This document shows, in pieces, positions 38,384 through 49,768 of a stretch of DNA of 64,000 bases. The translations under genes were made by a program, and so were the position numbers. Each line of letters begins with the position of its first letter. The first letter of the stretch is position 1. The notes below the pieces were generated by a model. The model had not been told where the DNA came from. It worked only from the letters and a program-made list of their open reading frames with translations, and searched no databases. The stretch is from Leifsonia poae (lineage in GTDB: Bacteria > Actinomycetota > Actinomycetes > Actinomycetales > Microbacteriaceae), in the NCBI RefSeq assembly GCF_020009625.1, contig NZ_JAIHLP010000002.1, forward strand, positions 930,001-994,000, read 5' to 3'.

Positions 38384-38523
38384 TCAGTTGGCGAAAAATT
38401 GCACGATGCACACAAAAGCGGTGGATTTCAGCCGCAGGATGCAACGAAACGATCGGAACCTCGGGTTTGCGGCACCGTCCACCTTTACCCCACCCTGATG
38501 CCCGGGACTGGCAGGATGCCGTT

Positions 38524-39318
38524 ATGAGCCGTGAAACCCCCTGGTCCGCCGAGGTGCCCGTCCCCCGCGCCGAACGGCCGAGACTGTGGTGGGAGGTGGC
38601 GATCGTGCTCGGGCTGTCGCTCGGCTCCTCCGCGATCTATTCCATCGTCGACATCGTCGCTCTCGTGACCTCGAAGAAGGCGCTCGCCGACCAGACGGCG
38701 AGCGTCAACCCCTCGCAGAGCACCCGCGAGTGGCTCGACTTCACCTACCAGTTCCTCGGCATCTTCTTCCAGCTGTTCGCCGTGGCGCTGGTGATCTTCC
38801 TGCTCTGGCAGACCCAGCGCAGCGGCTTCCGTCGGATCGGACTCGACGCGACCCGCCCGGGGAGAGACCTGTCCGGCGGCGTCCTGCTCTTTCTGACCAT
38901 CGGTATCCCCGGGATCCTGCTCTACGTGCTCGGCCGCGTGCTCGGGGTGACCGTGCAGGTGCAGGCCTCACCGCTAGACACGTATTGGTGGACCATCCCG
39001 ATCCTCGTGTTCTCGGCGCTGCGAGCCGGGCTGCAGGAGGAGGTCATCGTCGTCGGCTACCTCTTCACCCGGCTGCGACAGCTCGGCTGGGGCCGGTGGA
39101 CCATCATCCTGGCCGCGGCCGTGCTCAGGGGCAGCTACCACCTGTATCAGGGGTTCGGGCCGTTCGTGGGCAATGTGATCATGGGTGTGGTCTTCGGCTG
39201 GTGCTACACCCGTTGGGGGCGTGTGATGCCGCTCGTGATCGCGCACACCGTCATCGACATCGTGTCGTTCGTCGGGTATCCGCTCGCCGTGGCGTGGTGG
39301 CCGCAGTTCTTCGGGTGA
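38524..39318 (+). CDS. CPBP family intramembrane metalloprotease homologue
   Basis: A 264-residue multi-pass membrane protein (about seven segments). CPBP/Abi motifs are recognisable: motif 1 LQEEVIVVGYLF at about 179-190, motif 2 LRGSYHLYQGF and motif 3 AHTVIDI. In motif 1 the usual EExxxR arginine is replaced by a hydrophobic residue, though both glutamates and the downstream histidines remain. ATG 38524 is chosen; the longer frame from 38467 lacks hydrophobic character. Activity and substrate are uncertain. Confidence 0.82.
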   Translation: MSRETPWSAEVPVPRAERPRLWWEVAIVLGLSLGSSAIYSIVDIVALVTSKKALADQTASVNPSQSTREWLDFTYQFLGIFFQLFAVALVIFLLWQTQRSGFRRIGLDATRPGRDLSGGVLLFLTIGIPGILLYVLGRVLGVTVQVQASPLDTYWWTIPILVFSALRAGLQEEVIVVGYLFTRLRQLGWGRWTIILAAAVLRGSYHLYQGFGPFVGNVIMGVVFGWCYTRWGRVMPLVIAHTVIDIVSFVGYPLAVAWWPQFFG

Positions 39319-39330
39319 CAAGCGCGCCGC

Positions 39331-39402
39331 GCGCCTCGTTCCTTCTCGATCTGTGCTCATTCGAGCAGTGCTCATTCGAGCAGATCGAGAAGGAACGAGG
39401 CG

Positions 39403-39403
<1 letters not shown>
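39331..39403. terminator. 23-bp perfect hairpin between CPBP and gcvP
   Basis: The 23-base arm 39331-39353 is perfectly complementary to 39381-39403. The loop holds two tandem copies of a 15-base unit (39354-39368 and 39369-39383), each itself a small hairpin (TGCTC-ATTC-GAGCA). The right arm ends at the last base of the gcvP stop codon, and the CPBP stop is 12 bases to the left. It is probably a bidirectional terminator. Confidence 0.7.
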
Positions 39404-42357
<2,954 letters not shown>

Positions 42358-42372
42358 GTCGGGGAGGTCGCC

Positions 42373-42744
42373 TCACTCGCCCACGAGGGCGGAGTACTCG
42401 TCGTAACTGAGCAGGATGGGCAGCTCTGTGAAGGTCAGCTTCACGAGCCAGCCTTCGCCGAACGGGTCGCTGTTGACGAGTTCCGGGGCGTCGACGACGG
42501 CGGAGTTGATCGCGGTGACCGTGCCGTTCACGGGGGCGAACAGTTCACCGACCGATTTCGTCGACTCGATCTCGCCGACGACCTTGCCCTCGGCGAGCTC
42601 GCTGCCCACCTCGGGAAGCTCCACGAAGACGACATCGCCCAGCTTCTCGGCCGCGTACGCGGTGATCCCGACGGTGACTGTGTCGCCCTCCACGAGGATC
42701 CACTCGTGCTCGGCAGTGTATCGGAGGGTCGTGGGCTCGGCCAT
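42373..42744 (-). CDS. gcvH: Glycine cleavage system H protein
   Basis: A 123-residue lipoyl carrier that shuttles the aminomethyl intermediate between GcvP and GcvT. The lipoylated lysine is Lys63 in [12 protein letters not shown]. It starts 2 bases after the gcvT stop, so it is translationally linked to it. Confidence 0.95.
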   Translation of the reverse strand: MAEPTTLRYTAEHEWILVEGDTVTVGITAYAAEKLGDVVFVELPEVGSELAEGKVVGEIESTKSVGELFAPVNGTVTAINSAVVDAPELVNSDPFGEGWLVKLTFTELPILLSYDEYSALVGE

Positions 42745-42746
42745 GG

Positions 42747-43931
42747 CTAGCCGTCCTTTCTCGAAGAGGTTGGCTTTCGGCTGTAGAAGGGGAGTGAGGT
42801 GACGGTGAAACCGAGGCGTGTGCCGCGGATGTCGACCTGCAGTTCGGTGCCGGGGCGGGCAGACCGGGGCGCGACATACGCCATCGCGATCGGGACCCCG
42901 ATGGTGGGCGAGAGCGCGCCGGAGGTGACGACGCCGACCGGTTCGTCGGCCGCAGCCGCGTTTTCGGCGAACACGGCATAGCCCGCGCGGGCGGCCCGCT
43001 TGCCGTGCCCCATCAGCCCGACGAGCACGGGTGCTTCAGCGTCGGGGCCGACCTCGCTCGCGTTCCGGCCGACGAAATCGGTCTCTTTCGCGAGATTGAC
43101 GACGCGGCCGAGGCCCGCCTGCGCCGGGTACGTCTGGAGGCTGAGCTCGTGGCCGTAGAGCGGCATCCCCGCCTCGAGGCGGAGCGTGTCGCGGCTGGCC
43201 AGCCCCGCCGGCACCAGGCCGCGCCCGGCGCCGGCCTCGAGGAGCGCATCCCACAGGCCGGGTGCGTCGTCGGGGGCGAGATAGAGCTCGAAGCCGTCCT
43301 CCCCGGTGTACCCGGTGCGGGCGACGAGAACCGGATGCGACTCGAACAGCGCAGGAAGCGACCAGTAGTACCCCAGCGACCCGAGCCGCTCGGCGAAGTC
43401 GTCGCCATCGTTGGCGCCCCCCTCGACCGCGAAGCCGGGGGTGGCCGACAGGATCGCCAGAGCGGCCGGCCCCTGAACGGCGACGAGCGCGATGTCGTCG
43501 CTCTCGTCGAACACCTCGGTGTCGAACGGCGCCGTGCGGTCGCGGAGCTCCTCGACGACCCGGTGGCGGTTCGCCGCGTTGGCCACGACCATGTAGCGGT
43601 CGTCGCCGGTTCGGTAGACGACGAGGTCGTCCACGATCCCGCCGGAGCGGGAGAGCAGCAGGCTGTACTTCGCCTGGTCGTTCGCGATGGCCGAGAGCCG
43701 GCCGGCGAGCGCGTAATCGAGCGCCTGGCCGGCCTCCGGGCCGATCACGAGGATCTCGGCCATGTGCGAGAGGTCGAACAGGCCGGCCGCGGTGCGCACC
43801 GCGTGATGCTCGGCCAGGTCGCTCGAGTAGCGCACCGGCATCTGCCAGCCGGCGAAGTCCGTGAAGGAGGCGCCGGCAGCCAGGTGCGCGTCGTGCAGGG
43901 GCGAGAGGCGGTCCGAGTCGTGCGAGGTCAT
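42747..43931 (-). CDS. gcvT: Aminomethyltransferase, T-protein
   Basis: A 394-residue tetrahydrofolate-dependent enzyme that releases ammonia and forms methylene-THF from the aminomethyl-lipoyl H protein. N-terminal [24 protein letters not shown] and [11 protein letters not shown] regions and [13 protein letters not shown] are family hallmarks. It is the first gene of the operon, directly behind the glycine riboswitch. The protein is slightly longer than the usual ~365-375. Confidence 0.95.
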   Translation of the reverse strand: MTSHDSDRLSPLHDAHLAAGASFTDFAGWQMPVRYSSDLAEHHAVRTAAGLFDLSHMAEILVIGPEAGQALDYALAGRLSAIANDQAKYSLLLSRSGGIVDDLVVYRTGDDRYMVVANAANRHRVVEELRDRTAPFDTEVFDESDDIALVAVQGPAALAILSATPGFAVEGGANDGDDFAERLGSLGYYWSLPALFESHPVLVARTGYTGEDGFELYLAPDDAPGLWDALLEAGAGRGLVPAGLASRDTLRLEAGMPLYGHELSLQTYPAQAGLGRVVNLAKETDFVGRNASEVGPDAEAPVLVGLMGHGKRAARAGYAVFAENAAAADEPVGVVTSGALSPTIGVPIAMAYVAPRSARPGTELQVDIRGTRLGFTVTSLPFYSRKPTSSRKDG

Positions 43932-43991
43932 GAGTTCTCCGGTTCTGCCGGCCGTCGCCGGGAGTTGGGCACGCCGAAAGGCTGCGTGAGA

Positions 43992-44184
43992 ACTCCCCCT
44001 CTGTCATCCGGCCTGAGAGTTTCACCGCGCGTGCGCGGCTTTCACCTTGGGCGAGGGCGTGATGGTGTCGCGCTCCTGCTTTTCAGAGTGGCCAGTTCGA
44101 TGCGGTACGCGTACCTGAGAGATTGTCGGGGAGGATTGCTCCTTCGGTGCCGGGCGTGCGCTTCCGCGCTCCGGCTCTCCCGCA
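43992..44184 (-). ncRNA. Tandem glycine riboswitch
   Basis: On the minus strand two consecutive aptamers can be read upstream of gcvT. The first starts GGAGAGCC and contains GCACCGAAGGAGCAA and CTCTCAGGT. The second starts AGCAGGAGCG and contains GCCCAAGGTGAAA, CTCTCAGGC and ends ATGACAGAGGGGGAG. These conserved elements define the class and turn on glycine cleavage when glycine is high. The remainder of the 342-base gap (43932-43991 and 44185-44273) would hold the expression platform and promoters; I see nothing else in it. Confidence 0.93.
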
Positions 44185-44273
44185 TCGACCTCGATGGCCC
44201 AGTATTCAGTTGCACTCGCTGGTTCGCGCGTGCGCGAACGGTCCTCAGCATATCCGACGGTTACCCTCGGAGC

Positions 44274-45134
44274 ATGAGCACGTTGGACCCCGCCGAGTTC
44301 CGACGGCGCAAAGGGGGACCGAAACGAGGAGATCCGGGCGTTCTGACGCTCGCGCTCGTCGCCGGCGCGCTCGAATTCGTCGCGGCCGCCGTCCTCGGCT
44401 ACGGCGTCGCCTGGCTGCTCGACGGCTTCCGCATCGTGCAGCTCAACAGTGTCTTCGCCTCCTGGGAGTCCACCATGCCTGCCACCAGCGCCGTGCTGCC
44501 GGTCGGGGTTCTCGCCGGCGCGCTGTTCGCCGTCGCCTACCACCGCGGTGCCCGTGTCTTCGCCGGCGACGGCCGCGCCGGGCTGGTGAGCGCGGCGACG
44601 ATCGCCACGGTCGGCGCCTCGGCCGGCATCGCGCTCGGCTGCGCGCTCTGGACCGCGCCGCTCACCGTCGGAGTCGCCACCGATCCGGTGCAGGGCGCCG
44701 ATCTTCCGTGGGGCCCGTGGGAGTGGGTCTGGTATTCGGCGGAGTTCTGGCTTCCCGTGCTCGCCGGGGTCGTCGCGCTGGGTGCGGTGCTCCTCAGCAT
44801 CCGGACGGCGGTCGAGCGGCGGTCGAGGGATGCGCTCGTCGGGGCGCTTCTGGTCTCGGGGGTGCGCGTGACCGGGGTCGTGACCGCCGCCGACGCTGGC
44901 GATCGTTCGACCGGAGCGTATCGACGTGTTCCCGTCACCATCTCGTTCGTCGACCGGAGCGGCGCGAAGCGGTGGGTGACCCGGCAGGGGACGTTTCCGG
45001 CGGCACGGGTCCCCCGGGTCGGTGCGGCCGTCACAGTGCTCTACGACCCGGATGCGCCAGACGACAGGGCGCGTCTGTTCGTGGCGTTCGGACCGGGCGG
45101 AGCGGTCGCCGACTTCACCCACCACGGTGACTGA
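44274..45134 (+). CDS. Membrane protein with DUF3592-like domain
   Basis: A 286-residue protein with about four membrane segments (near residues 24-47, 68-84, 97-117 and 157-178). A C-terminal soluble part (about 190-270) resembles DUF3592: RVPVTISFVDRSGAKRWVTRQG followed by VTVLYDPDAPDDRARL (outline). No known function. ATG 44274 is preferred; the very long open frame upstream runs antisense to gcvT and the riboswitch. Confidence 0.72.
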   Translation: MSTLDPAEFRRRKGGPKRGDPGVLTLALVAGALEFVAAAVLGYGVAWLLDGFRIVQLNSVFASWESTMPATSAVLPVGVLAGALFAVAYHRGARVFAGDGRAGLVSAATIATVGASAGIALGCALWTAPLTVGVATDPVQGADLPWGPWEWVWYSAEFWLPVLAGVVALGAVLLSIRTAVERRSRDALVGALLVSGVRVTGVVTAADAGDRSTGAYRRVPVTISFVDRSGAKRWVTRQGTFPAARVPRVGAAVTVLYDPDAPDDRARLFVAFGPGGAVADFTHHGD

Positions 45135-45189
45135 CTGCACTCGGTTGAGGTTCGGGTGCAAATGACACTAAGATGGCATTCACTCACTT

Positions 45190-45206
45190 AGAGTCACACT
45201 GACTCT
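45190..45206. promoter_or_regulatory. Candidate NrtR operator
   Basis: AGAGTCA-CAC-TGACTCT is an inverted repeat with 7-base arms 19 bases before the nrtR start. A further half-site, TGACACTAAG, lies just upstream (about 45163-45172) and mirrors CTTAGAGTCA. Three copies of a TGAC(A/T)CT(A/T)A half-site in one promoter support a NrtR repressor site. Confidence 0.65.
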
Positions 45207-45225
45207 TACCAGGACGGAGCCGGCG

Positions 45226-45993
45226 ATGACGTCGAGCGAACACACGGAAGACAGGCGACACGCGCACGTCAGCGCGATGCTCGCCGTCTCGACCGTGATC
45301 TTCGCGCTGCGCAAAGATGCAGAGACCGGTGACCTGGCGAGCGTGTGGTTGCCCCTGGTGCGGCGCATCCGGGAACCACACCAGGGCTGCTGGGCCCTCC
45401 CCGGCGGGCCCCTGCACCTGGACGAAGACCTCGCCTACGCCGCCGGACGCACCCTTCACGACACGACAGGACTCATCCCCCGATACCTGGAACAGCTCTA
45501 CGCGTTCGGCGATGCCACCCGCTCGGGCGCGCAAGGCGTCGCGGAGCGGGTCGTCTCGATCGTGTACTGGGCGCTGGTGCGCAGCGAGGAAGCCGAGCGC
45601 GCCTCCGTGGGCGAGAACGTGCGCTGGTTCGCCGCCGACGACCTCCCCCCGCTGGCCTTCGACCACAACCTCATCGTGGAGTACGCGCTCTGGCGCTTGC
45701 GGACGAAGATGGAGTACAGCCGCATCGCCCACGCATTCCTCGGCGAGACGTTCACCCTCGCCCAGCTCCGCGAAGTGCACGAGGCCGTGCTCGGCCGCCC
45801 GCTCGACCCGGCGAACTTCCGCCGCGGTATCGAAGCCTCCGGCGCCGTCGTCGCCACCGACAGCTATCTCACCGGCACGCCCCATCGGCCGCCGAGACTC
45901 TACCGCTACAACGACTCGATCGACCTCGCCGATCAGGGCCCCCTCCCCCGCCAGCAGCACCCGTTCGACAGACAAGAGAGAACCAGGAAATGA
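45226..45993 (+). CDS. nrtR: NrtR family NUDIX-related repressor of NAD synthesis
   Basis: A 255-residue regulator with an N-terminal NUDIX-like domain and a C-terminal winged helix (about 165-235). The NUDIX box is degenerate: GGPLHLDEDLA...AAGRTLHDTTGL has Thr/His/Asp where RExxEE catalytic acids should be, as in ADP-ribose-sensing NrtR proteins. It heads an operon with nadA, nadB, nadC and a desulfurase. Its stop overlaps nadA by 4 bases. It likely represses the operon when NAD products are ample. Confidence 0.9.
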   Translation: MTSSEHTEDRRHAHVSAMLAVSTVIFALRKDAETGDLASVWLPLVRRIREPHQGCWALPGGPLHLDEDLAYAAGRTLHDTTGLIPRYLEQLYAFGDATRSGAQGVAERVVSIVYWALVRSEEAERASVGENVRWFAADDLPPLAFDHNLIVEYALWRLRTKMEYSRIAHAFLGETFTLAQLREVHEAVLGRPLDPANFRRGIEASGAVVATDSYLTGTPHRPPRLYRYNDSIDLADQGPLPRQQHPFDRQERTRK

Positions 45994-47288
45994 CCATCAC
46001 CGCCTCGGTCGACACCACCATCCAGCTCATCGCGCGCGGTGAGCTCGAGGGCGAATCGTGCAGTCCTGACCTCGTCGAGGGGCCCTGGCTGTTCGACCGC
46101 GAAGAACCGTCGTACGGGCCCGGCGCTTCCATGGCCGATCCGATCCCGGCAGACACCCCCCGCCAGGGCGAGCTCCCCGAGGAGTACCGCACGGCGTCCA
46201 CAGAGGAGCTGCACGACCGCATCCTCGCCGCCAAAGCGACTCTCGGCGACCGCGTCGTGACCCTCGGCCACTTCTACCAGCGCGACGAGGTCGTGCAGTA
46301 TGCAGACTTCGTGGGCGATTCGTTCCAGCTGGCGAACGCCGCGAAGGCCAAGCCGGAGGCCGAGGCGATCGTTTTCTGCGGGGTGCACTTCATGGCCGAG
46401 ACCGCCGACATCATCTCGCGCCCCGAGCAGGCCGTCATCCTCCCCAACCTGGCGGCCGGATGCTCGATGGCCGATATGGCCGACATCGACTCGGTCACCG
46501 AGTGCTGGGAGCAGCTCGAAGAGCTGTACGGCACCGAGCCGGATGCCGATGGCCGCGTACCGGTGATCCCCGTGACGTACATGAACTCGTCGGCGGCGCT
46601 CAAGGGCTTCTGCGGCGAGCACGGCGGCATCGTCTGCACCTCGTCGAACGCGGAGACCGTGCTCACATGGGCGTTCGAGCGCGGGCAGCGCGTACTGTTC
46701 TTCCCCGACCAGCACCTCGGCCGCAACACGGCCAAGGCGATGGGGGTCCCGGTCGAGCAGATGCCGCTCTGGAACCCGCGCAAGGCGTTCGGCGGAAACG
46801 ACGCCGAGACGATCATGGATGCGCGGGTCATCCTCTGGCACGGGTTCTGCTCGGTGCACAAGCGCTTCACGGTCGGTCAGATCGAGCAGGCGCGCGAGCA
46901 ATACCCCGATGTGCGGGTCATCGTGCACCCCGAGTGCCCGATGCCGGTCGTCGACGCGGCAGACGAGTACGGCTCGACCGACTACATCGTCAAGGCGATC
47001 CAGGCCGCCCCCACCGGCTCCACCTTCGCCATCGGCACGGAGATCAACCTCGTGCAGCGGCTCGCTGCCGAATATCCGCAGCACACCATCTTCTGCCTCG
47101 ACTCGGTGGTCTGCCCGTGCTCGACGATGTACCGCATCCACCCCGGTTACCTCGCCTGGGTGCTGGAAGGCCTGGTGCGCGGCGAAGTGCTGAACCGCAT
47201 CACCGTCGGCGCCGACGTCGCCGAGCCCGCCCGCGTGGCCCTCGAGCGGATGCTCGCCGCGCGACCCGACACCACGATGGCGGCCTGA
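45990..47288 (+). CDS. nadA: Quinolinate synthase
   Basis: A 432-residue [4Fe-4S] enzyme condensing iminoaspartate with dihydroxyacetone phosphate to quinolinate. Cluster cysteines are in FCGVHFMAE, HPECPMP and VVCPCSTMYR. The active-site GHFYQRDEVVQYADFVGDS (about 91-109) is conserved. ATG 45990 overlaps the nrtR stop as ATGA. A ~75-residue N-terminal extension resembles other actinobacterial NadA. nadB starts 1 base after the stop. Confidence 0.95.
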   Translation: MTITASVDTTIQLIARGELEGESCSPDLVEGPWLFDREEPSYGPGASMADPIPADTPRQGELPEEYRTASTEELHDRILAAKATLGDRVVTLGHFYQRDEVVQYADFVGDSFQLANAAKAKPEAEAIVFCGVHFMAETADIISRPEQAVILPNLAAGCSMADMADIDSVTECWEQLEELYGTEPDADGRVPVIPVTYMNSSAALKGFCGEHGGIVCTSSNAETVLTWAFERGQRVLFFPDQHLGRNTAKAMGVPVEQMPLWNPRKAFGGNDAETIMDARVILWHGFCSVHKRFTVGQIEQAREQYPDVRVIVHPECPMPVVDAADEYGSTDYIVKAIQAAPTGSTFAIGTEINLVQRLAAEYPQHTIFCLDSVVCPCSTMYRIHPGYLAWVLEGLVRGEVLNRITVGADVAEPARVALERMLAARPDTTMAA

Positions 47289-47289
47289 C

Positions 47290-48858
47290 ATGGCCCGCGT
47301 GGTGGTGGTCGGCAGCGGTGTCGCCGGGCTGATCGCCGCGCTGGAGGCGAGCCGCCGCCACGAGGTGATCGTCGTGACGAAATCCGAGCTGTCGGAGAGC
47401 AACACCGCTTACGCGCAGGGCGGGATCGCTGCGGCCGTATTCGCCGACGACAGCGTCGAGTCGCACATCGCCGACACCCTTCGCGCGGGAGCCGGGCTGA
47501 ACGTGAGGGAGGCCGTCGAGGCGCTCTGCGCGGAAGGGCCGGACCGCATCCGCGACCTCATCGCGTTCGGGGTCGCGTTCGACCAGGCGGGCGACCAGCT
47601 CGCGCGCGGGCTGGAGGCGGCGCACTCGAGTGCTCGGGTGCTGCACGCGGGCGGAGATGCCACGGGCGCGGAGATCGAACGCGCACTGGTCCGCGCGGTG
47701 CGCGCCTCTGCAGCCGAGCTCGTCGAAAACGCCTTCCTGACCGACCTCCTGGTGGACGGCGGCGTGGTGCGCGGCATCGAGGTGCTCCGCGCCGACGGCC
47801 GTGTCGTGGAGATCGCCGCCGACGCGGTGATCCTCGCCAGTGGCGGTGCGGGTCAGCTGTACTCGCACACGACCAACCCGCGGGTGACCACAGGCGACGG
47901 CGTCGCCGCCGCCTGGCGTGCCGGCGCGGCCCTGGCCGATCTGGAGTTTTACCAGTTCCATCCGACGGCGCTGGCGATCCCGGGCTCTTTCCTGGTCTCG
48001 GAGGCCGTGCGGGGCGAGGGCGCCGTGCTGCGCAATGCCGCGGGCGAGCGGTTCATGCTCGACGTGCACCCCGATGCCGAGCTCGCACCGCGCGACGTCG
48101 TCGCCCGCGGGATCGCGGTGGAGATGGCCGCCCAGGGCGGAGCCCCGGTGCTGCTCGACGCGACCGCGCTCGGCGCGGAGTTCCTCGCCCGGCGGTTCCC
48201 GACCATCGATGCCGCCTGCCGGGCGGCGGGGCTCGACTGGGCACGCACGCCCGTTCCGGTGACGCCCGCCGCGCACTACTGGATGGGCGGGGTCGCCACC
48301 GACACGAGAGGCCGCAGCACACTGCCCGGCCTCTACGCCGTGGGCGAGGTTGCCTGCACCGGCGCGCACGGCGCAAACCGGCTCGCCTCCAATTCGCTGC
48401 TGGAAGGCATCGTGTTTGCGCATCGCGCCGCGGCCGACCTTACCGGCGGCGTCGCGGCGGCCGACGAGTGGGGCTTCCCCGAATGGCTCGCGGAAACCGA
48501 TGCCGACGACGCTGCGCACTCCGTGCCGCAGCGTGCCGACGCGACCCCGGTCGAGCGGGCCGCCCTCCGCGACCTGCTGTGGGATGCGGCCGGCGTGCAC
48601 CGCACACACCAGGCGCTCGAGACGGCCGCCTCGACACTGGCCGGCTGGCGTGCCGCCGGCGGCGAACATCCCTCGCAGACCCAGCGCGAGGACGCCAACC
48701 TCCTCGACCTCGCTCGGCTGGTCGTCTCCGCCGCTCTGGAGCGGGAGGAGTCGCGCGGGGCGCACTTCCGCTCCGATTTCCCCCTGACCTCCGACCGACC
48801 GCGCCATTCGCTGCGGGCACGCACCCACGCGAGAACCGAGGTAACCGTTCCATGCTGA
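47290..48858 (+). CDS. nadB: L-aspartate oxidase
   Basis: A 522-residue FAD enzyme making iminoaspartate for NadA. The dinucleotide motif VVGSGVAGLIAAL is at about 5-17. The fumarate-reductase-like HPTALAIPG and HYWMGGVATDTRGRSTLPGLYAVGEVACTG (outline) regions are conserved. Its stop overlaps the nadC start by 7 bases. It is the second enzyme of the NAD operon. Confidence 0.95.
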   Translation: MARVVVVGSGVAGLIAALEASRRHEVIVVTKSELSESNTAYAQGGIAAAVFADDSVESHIADTLRAGAGLNVREAVEALCAEGPDRIRDLIAFGVAFDQAGDQLARGLEAAHSSARVLHAGGDATGAEIERALVRAVRASAAELVENAFLTDLLVDGGVVRGIEVLRADGRVVEIAADAVILASGGAGQLYSHTTNPRVTTGDGVAAAWRAGAALADLEFYQFHPTALAIPGSFLVSEAVRGEGAVLRNAAGERFMLDVHPDAELAPRDVVARGIAVEMAAQGGAPVLLDATALGAEFLARRFPTIDAACRAAGLDWARTPVPVTPAAHYWMGGVATDTRGRSTLPGLYAVGEVACTGAHGANRLASNSLLEGIVFAHRAAADLTGGVAAADEWGFPEWLAETDADDAAHSVPQRADATPVERAALRDLLWDAAGVHRTHQALETAASTLAGWRAAGGEHPSQTQREDANLLDLARLVVSAALEREESRGAHFRSDFPLTSDRPRHSLRARTHARTEVTVPC

Positions 48859-49768
48859 CTACCCAGATCATCGACACCGTGGTGCGCGCCGCCCTCGTCG
48901 AGGACGCGCCCTGGGGCGACCTCACTTCGACGCTGCTCATTCCCGAAGCGGCATCCGCGACGGCGCGCCTGAACGCGCGAGAACCCGGCACGTTCTCGGG
49001 GGCGCGGTCTTCACCGCCGCCATGACCCTGACCGACCCCGCCATCCGGGTCGAACTCGCCCTGGCCGACGGCGACCGCTTCGAGGCCGGCGACACCCTCG
49101 CCACCGTGAGCGGCCCGGCCCGAGCAGTGCTGCAGGCCGAGCGGGTAGGGCTGAACCTCGTGCAGCGGATGAGCGGCATCGCCACGTCGACCGCATCGTA
49201 TGTGGCCGAGGTGGCCCACACCTCCGCCAGAATCGTCGACACCCGCAAGACGACCCCCGGCCTACGTGCGTTCGAACGGCACGCCGTGCGTTCCGGCGGC
49301 GGCCACAACCACCGCTTCTCGCTCTCCGACGCCGTGATGGCCAAAGACAACCACCTGGCTGTGCTCACCGCCCAATCCGGACTCTCGGTGACGGATGCGC
49401 TGCTCGCTGTGCGCGCACAGCTCTCGCACACCACGCATCTGGAGGTCGAGGTGGACCGCATCGACCAGATCGCTGCGGTGCTCGCCGCCGGCGTCGACAC
49501 GATAATGCTCGACAACTTCACGCTGGACGAGCTCCGCGAAGGCGTGGCGGTCATCGGCGGTCGGGCGATCGTCGAGGCCAGCGGCAATGTGAACCTCTCC
49601 ACGGTGCGGCAGATCGCCGAGACCGGGGTCGATGTGATTTCGGTGGGGGCGCTCACCCACAGCGTCCGCTCCCTCGATCTCGGGCTCGACGTCGTGGTCG
49701 CATCGGAGCCCACCGCTTCCGAGCCCGCCGCTTCCGTGCCCGCCGGGGCGGTTCCGGCCGCACCGTGA
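48852..49768 (+). pseudogene. nadC: Nicotinate-nucleotide pyrophosphorylase, frameshifted
   Basis: Converts quinolinate to nicotinate mononucleotide. The N-terminus (MLTTQIIDTVVRAALVEDAPWGDLTSTL, outline) starts at ATG 48852 and stops at 49025 in a shifted frame. The rest (from GAVFTAAMTLTDPA) is open in the frame of 49022, with RMSGIATST, DTRKTTPGLR, KDNHL and EASGNVN conserved. The shift lies in the five-G run 48998-49002; one extra G restores a ~306-residue protein. As written the product is truncated. The C-terminal tail has Glu-Pro-rich 15-base repeats (about 49702-49746). Confidence 0.88.

Noticed and set aside
43005..44273. Upstream extension of the 44.3 kb membrane protein to 709 residues
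   Set aside because: The extension is antisense to gcvT and covers the glycine riboswitch; the ATG at 44274 marks the start of protein-like sequence.
48990..49010. Programmed -1 frameshift as the default explanation for nadC
   Set aside because: There is no clear X-XXY-YYZ heptamer, NadC is not known to be made that way, and the same type of break occurs in an unrelated gene at 2082-2086.
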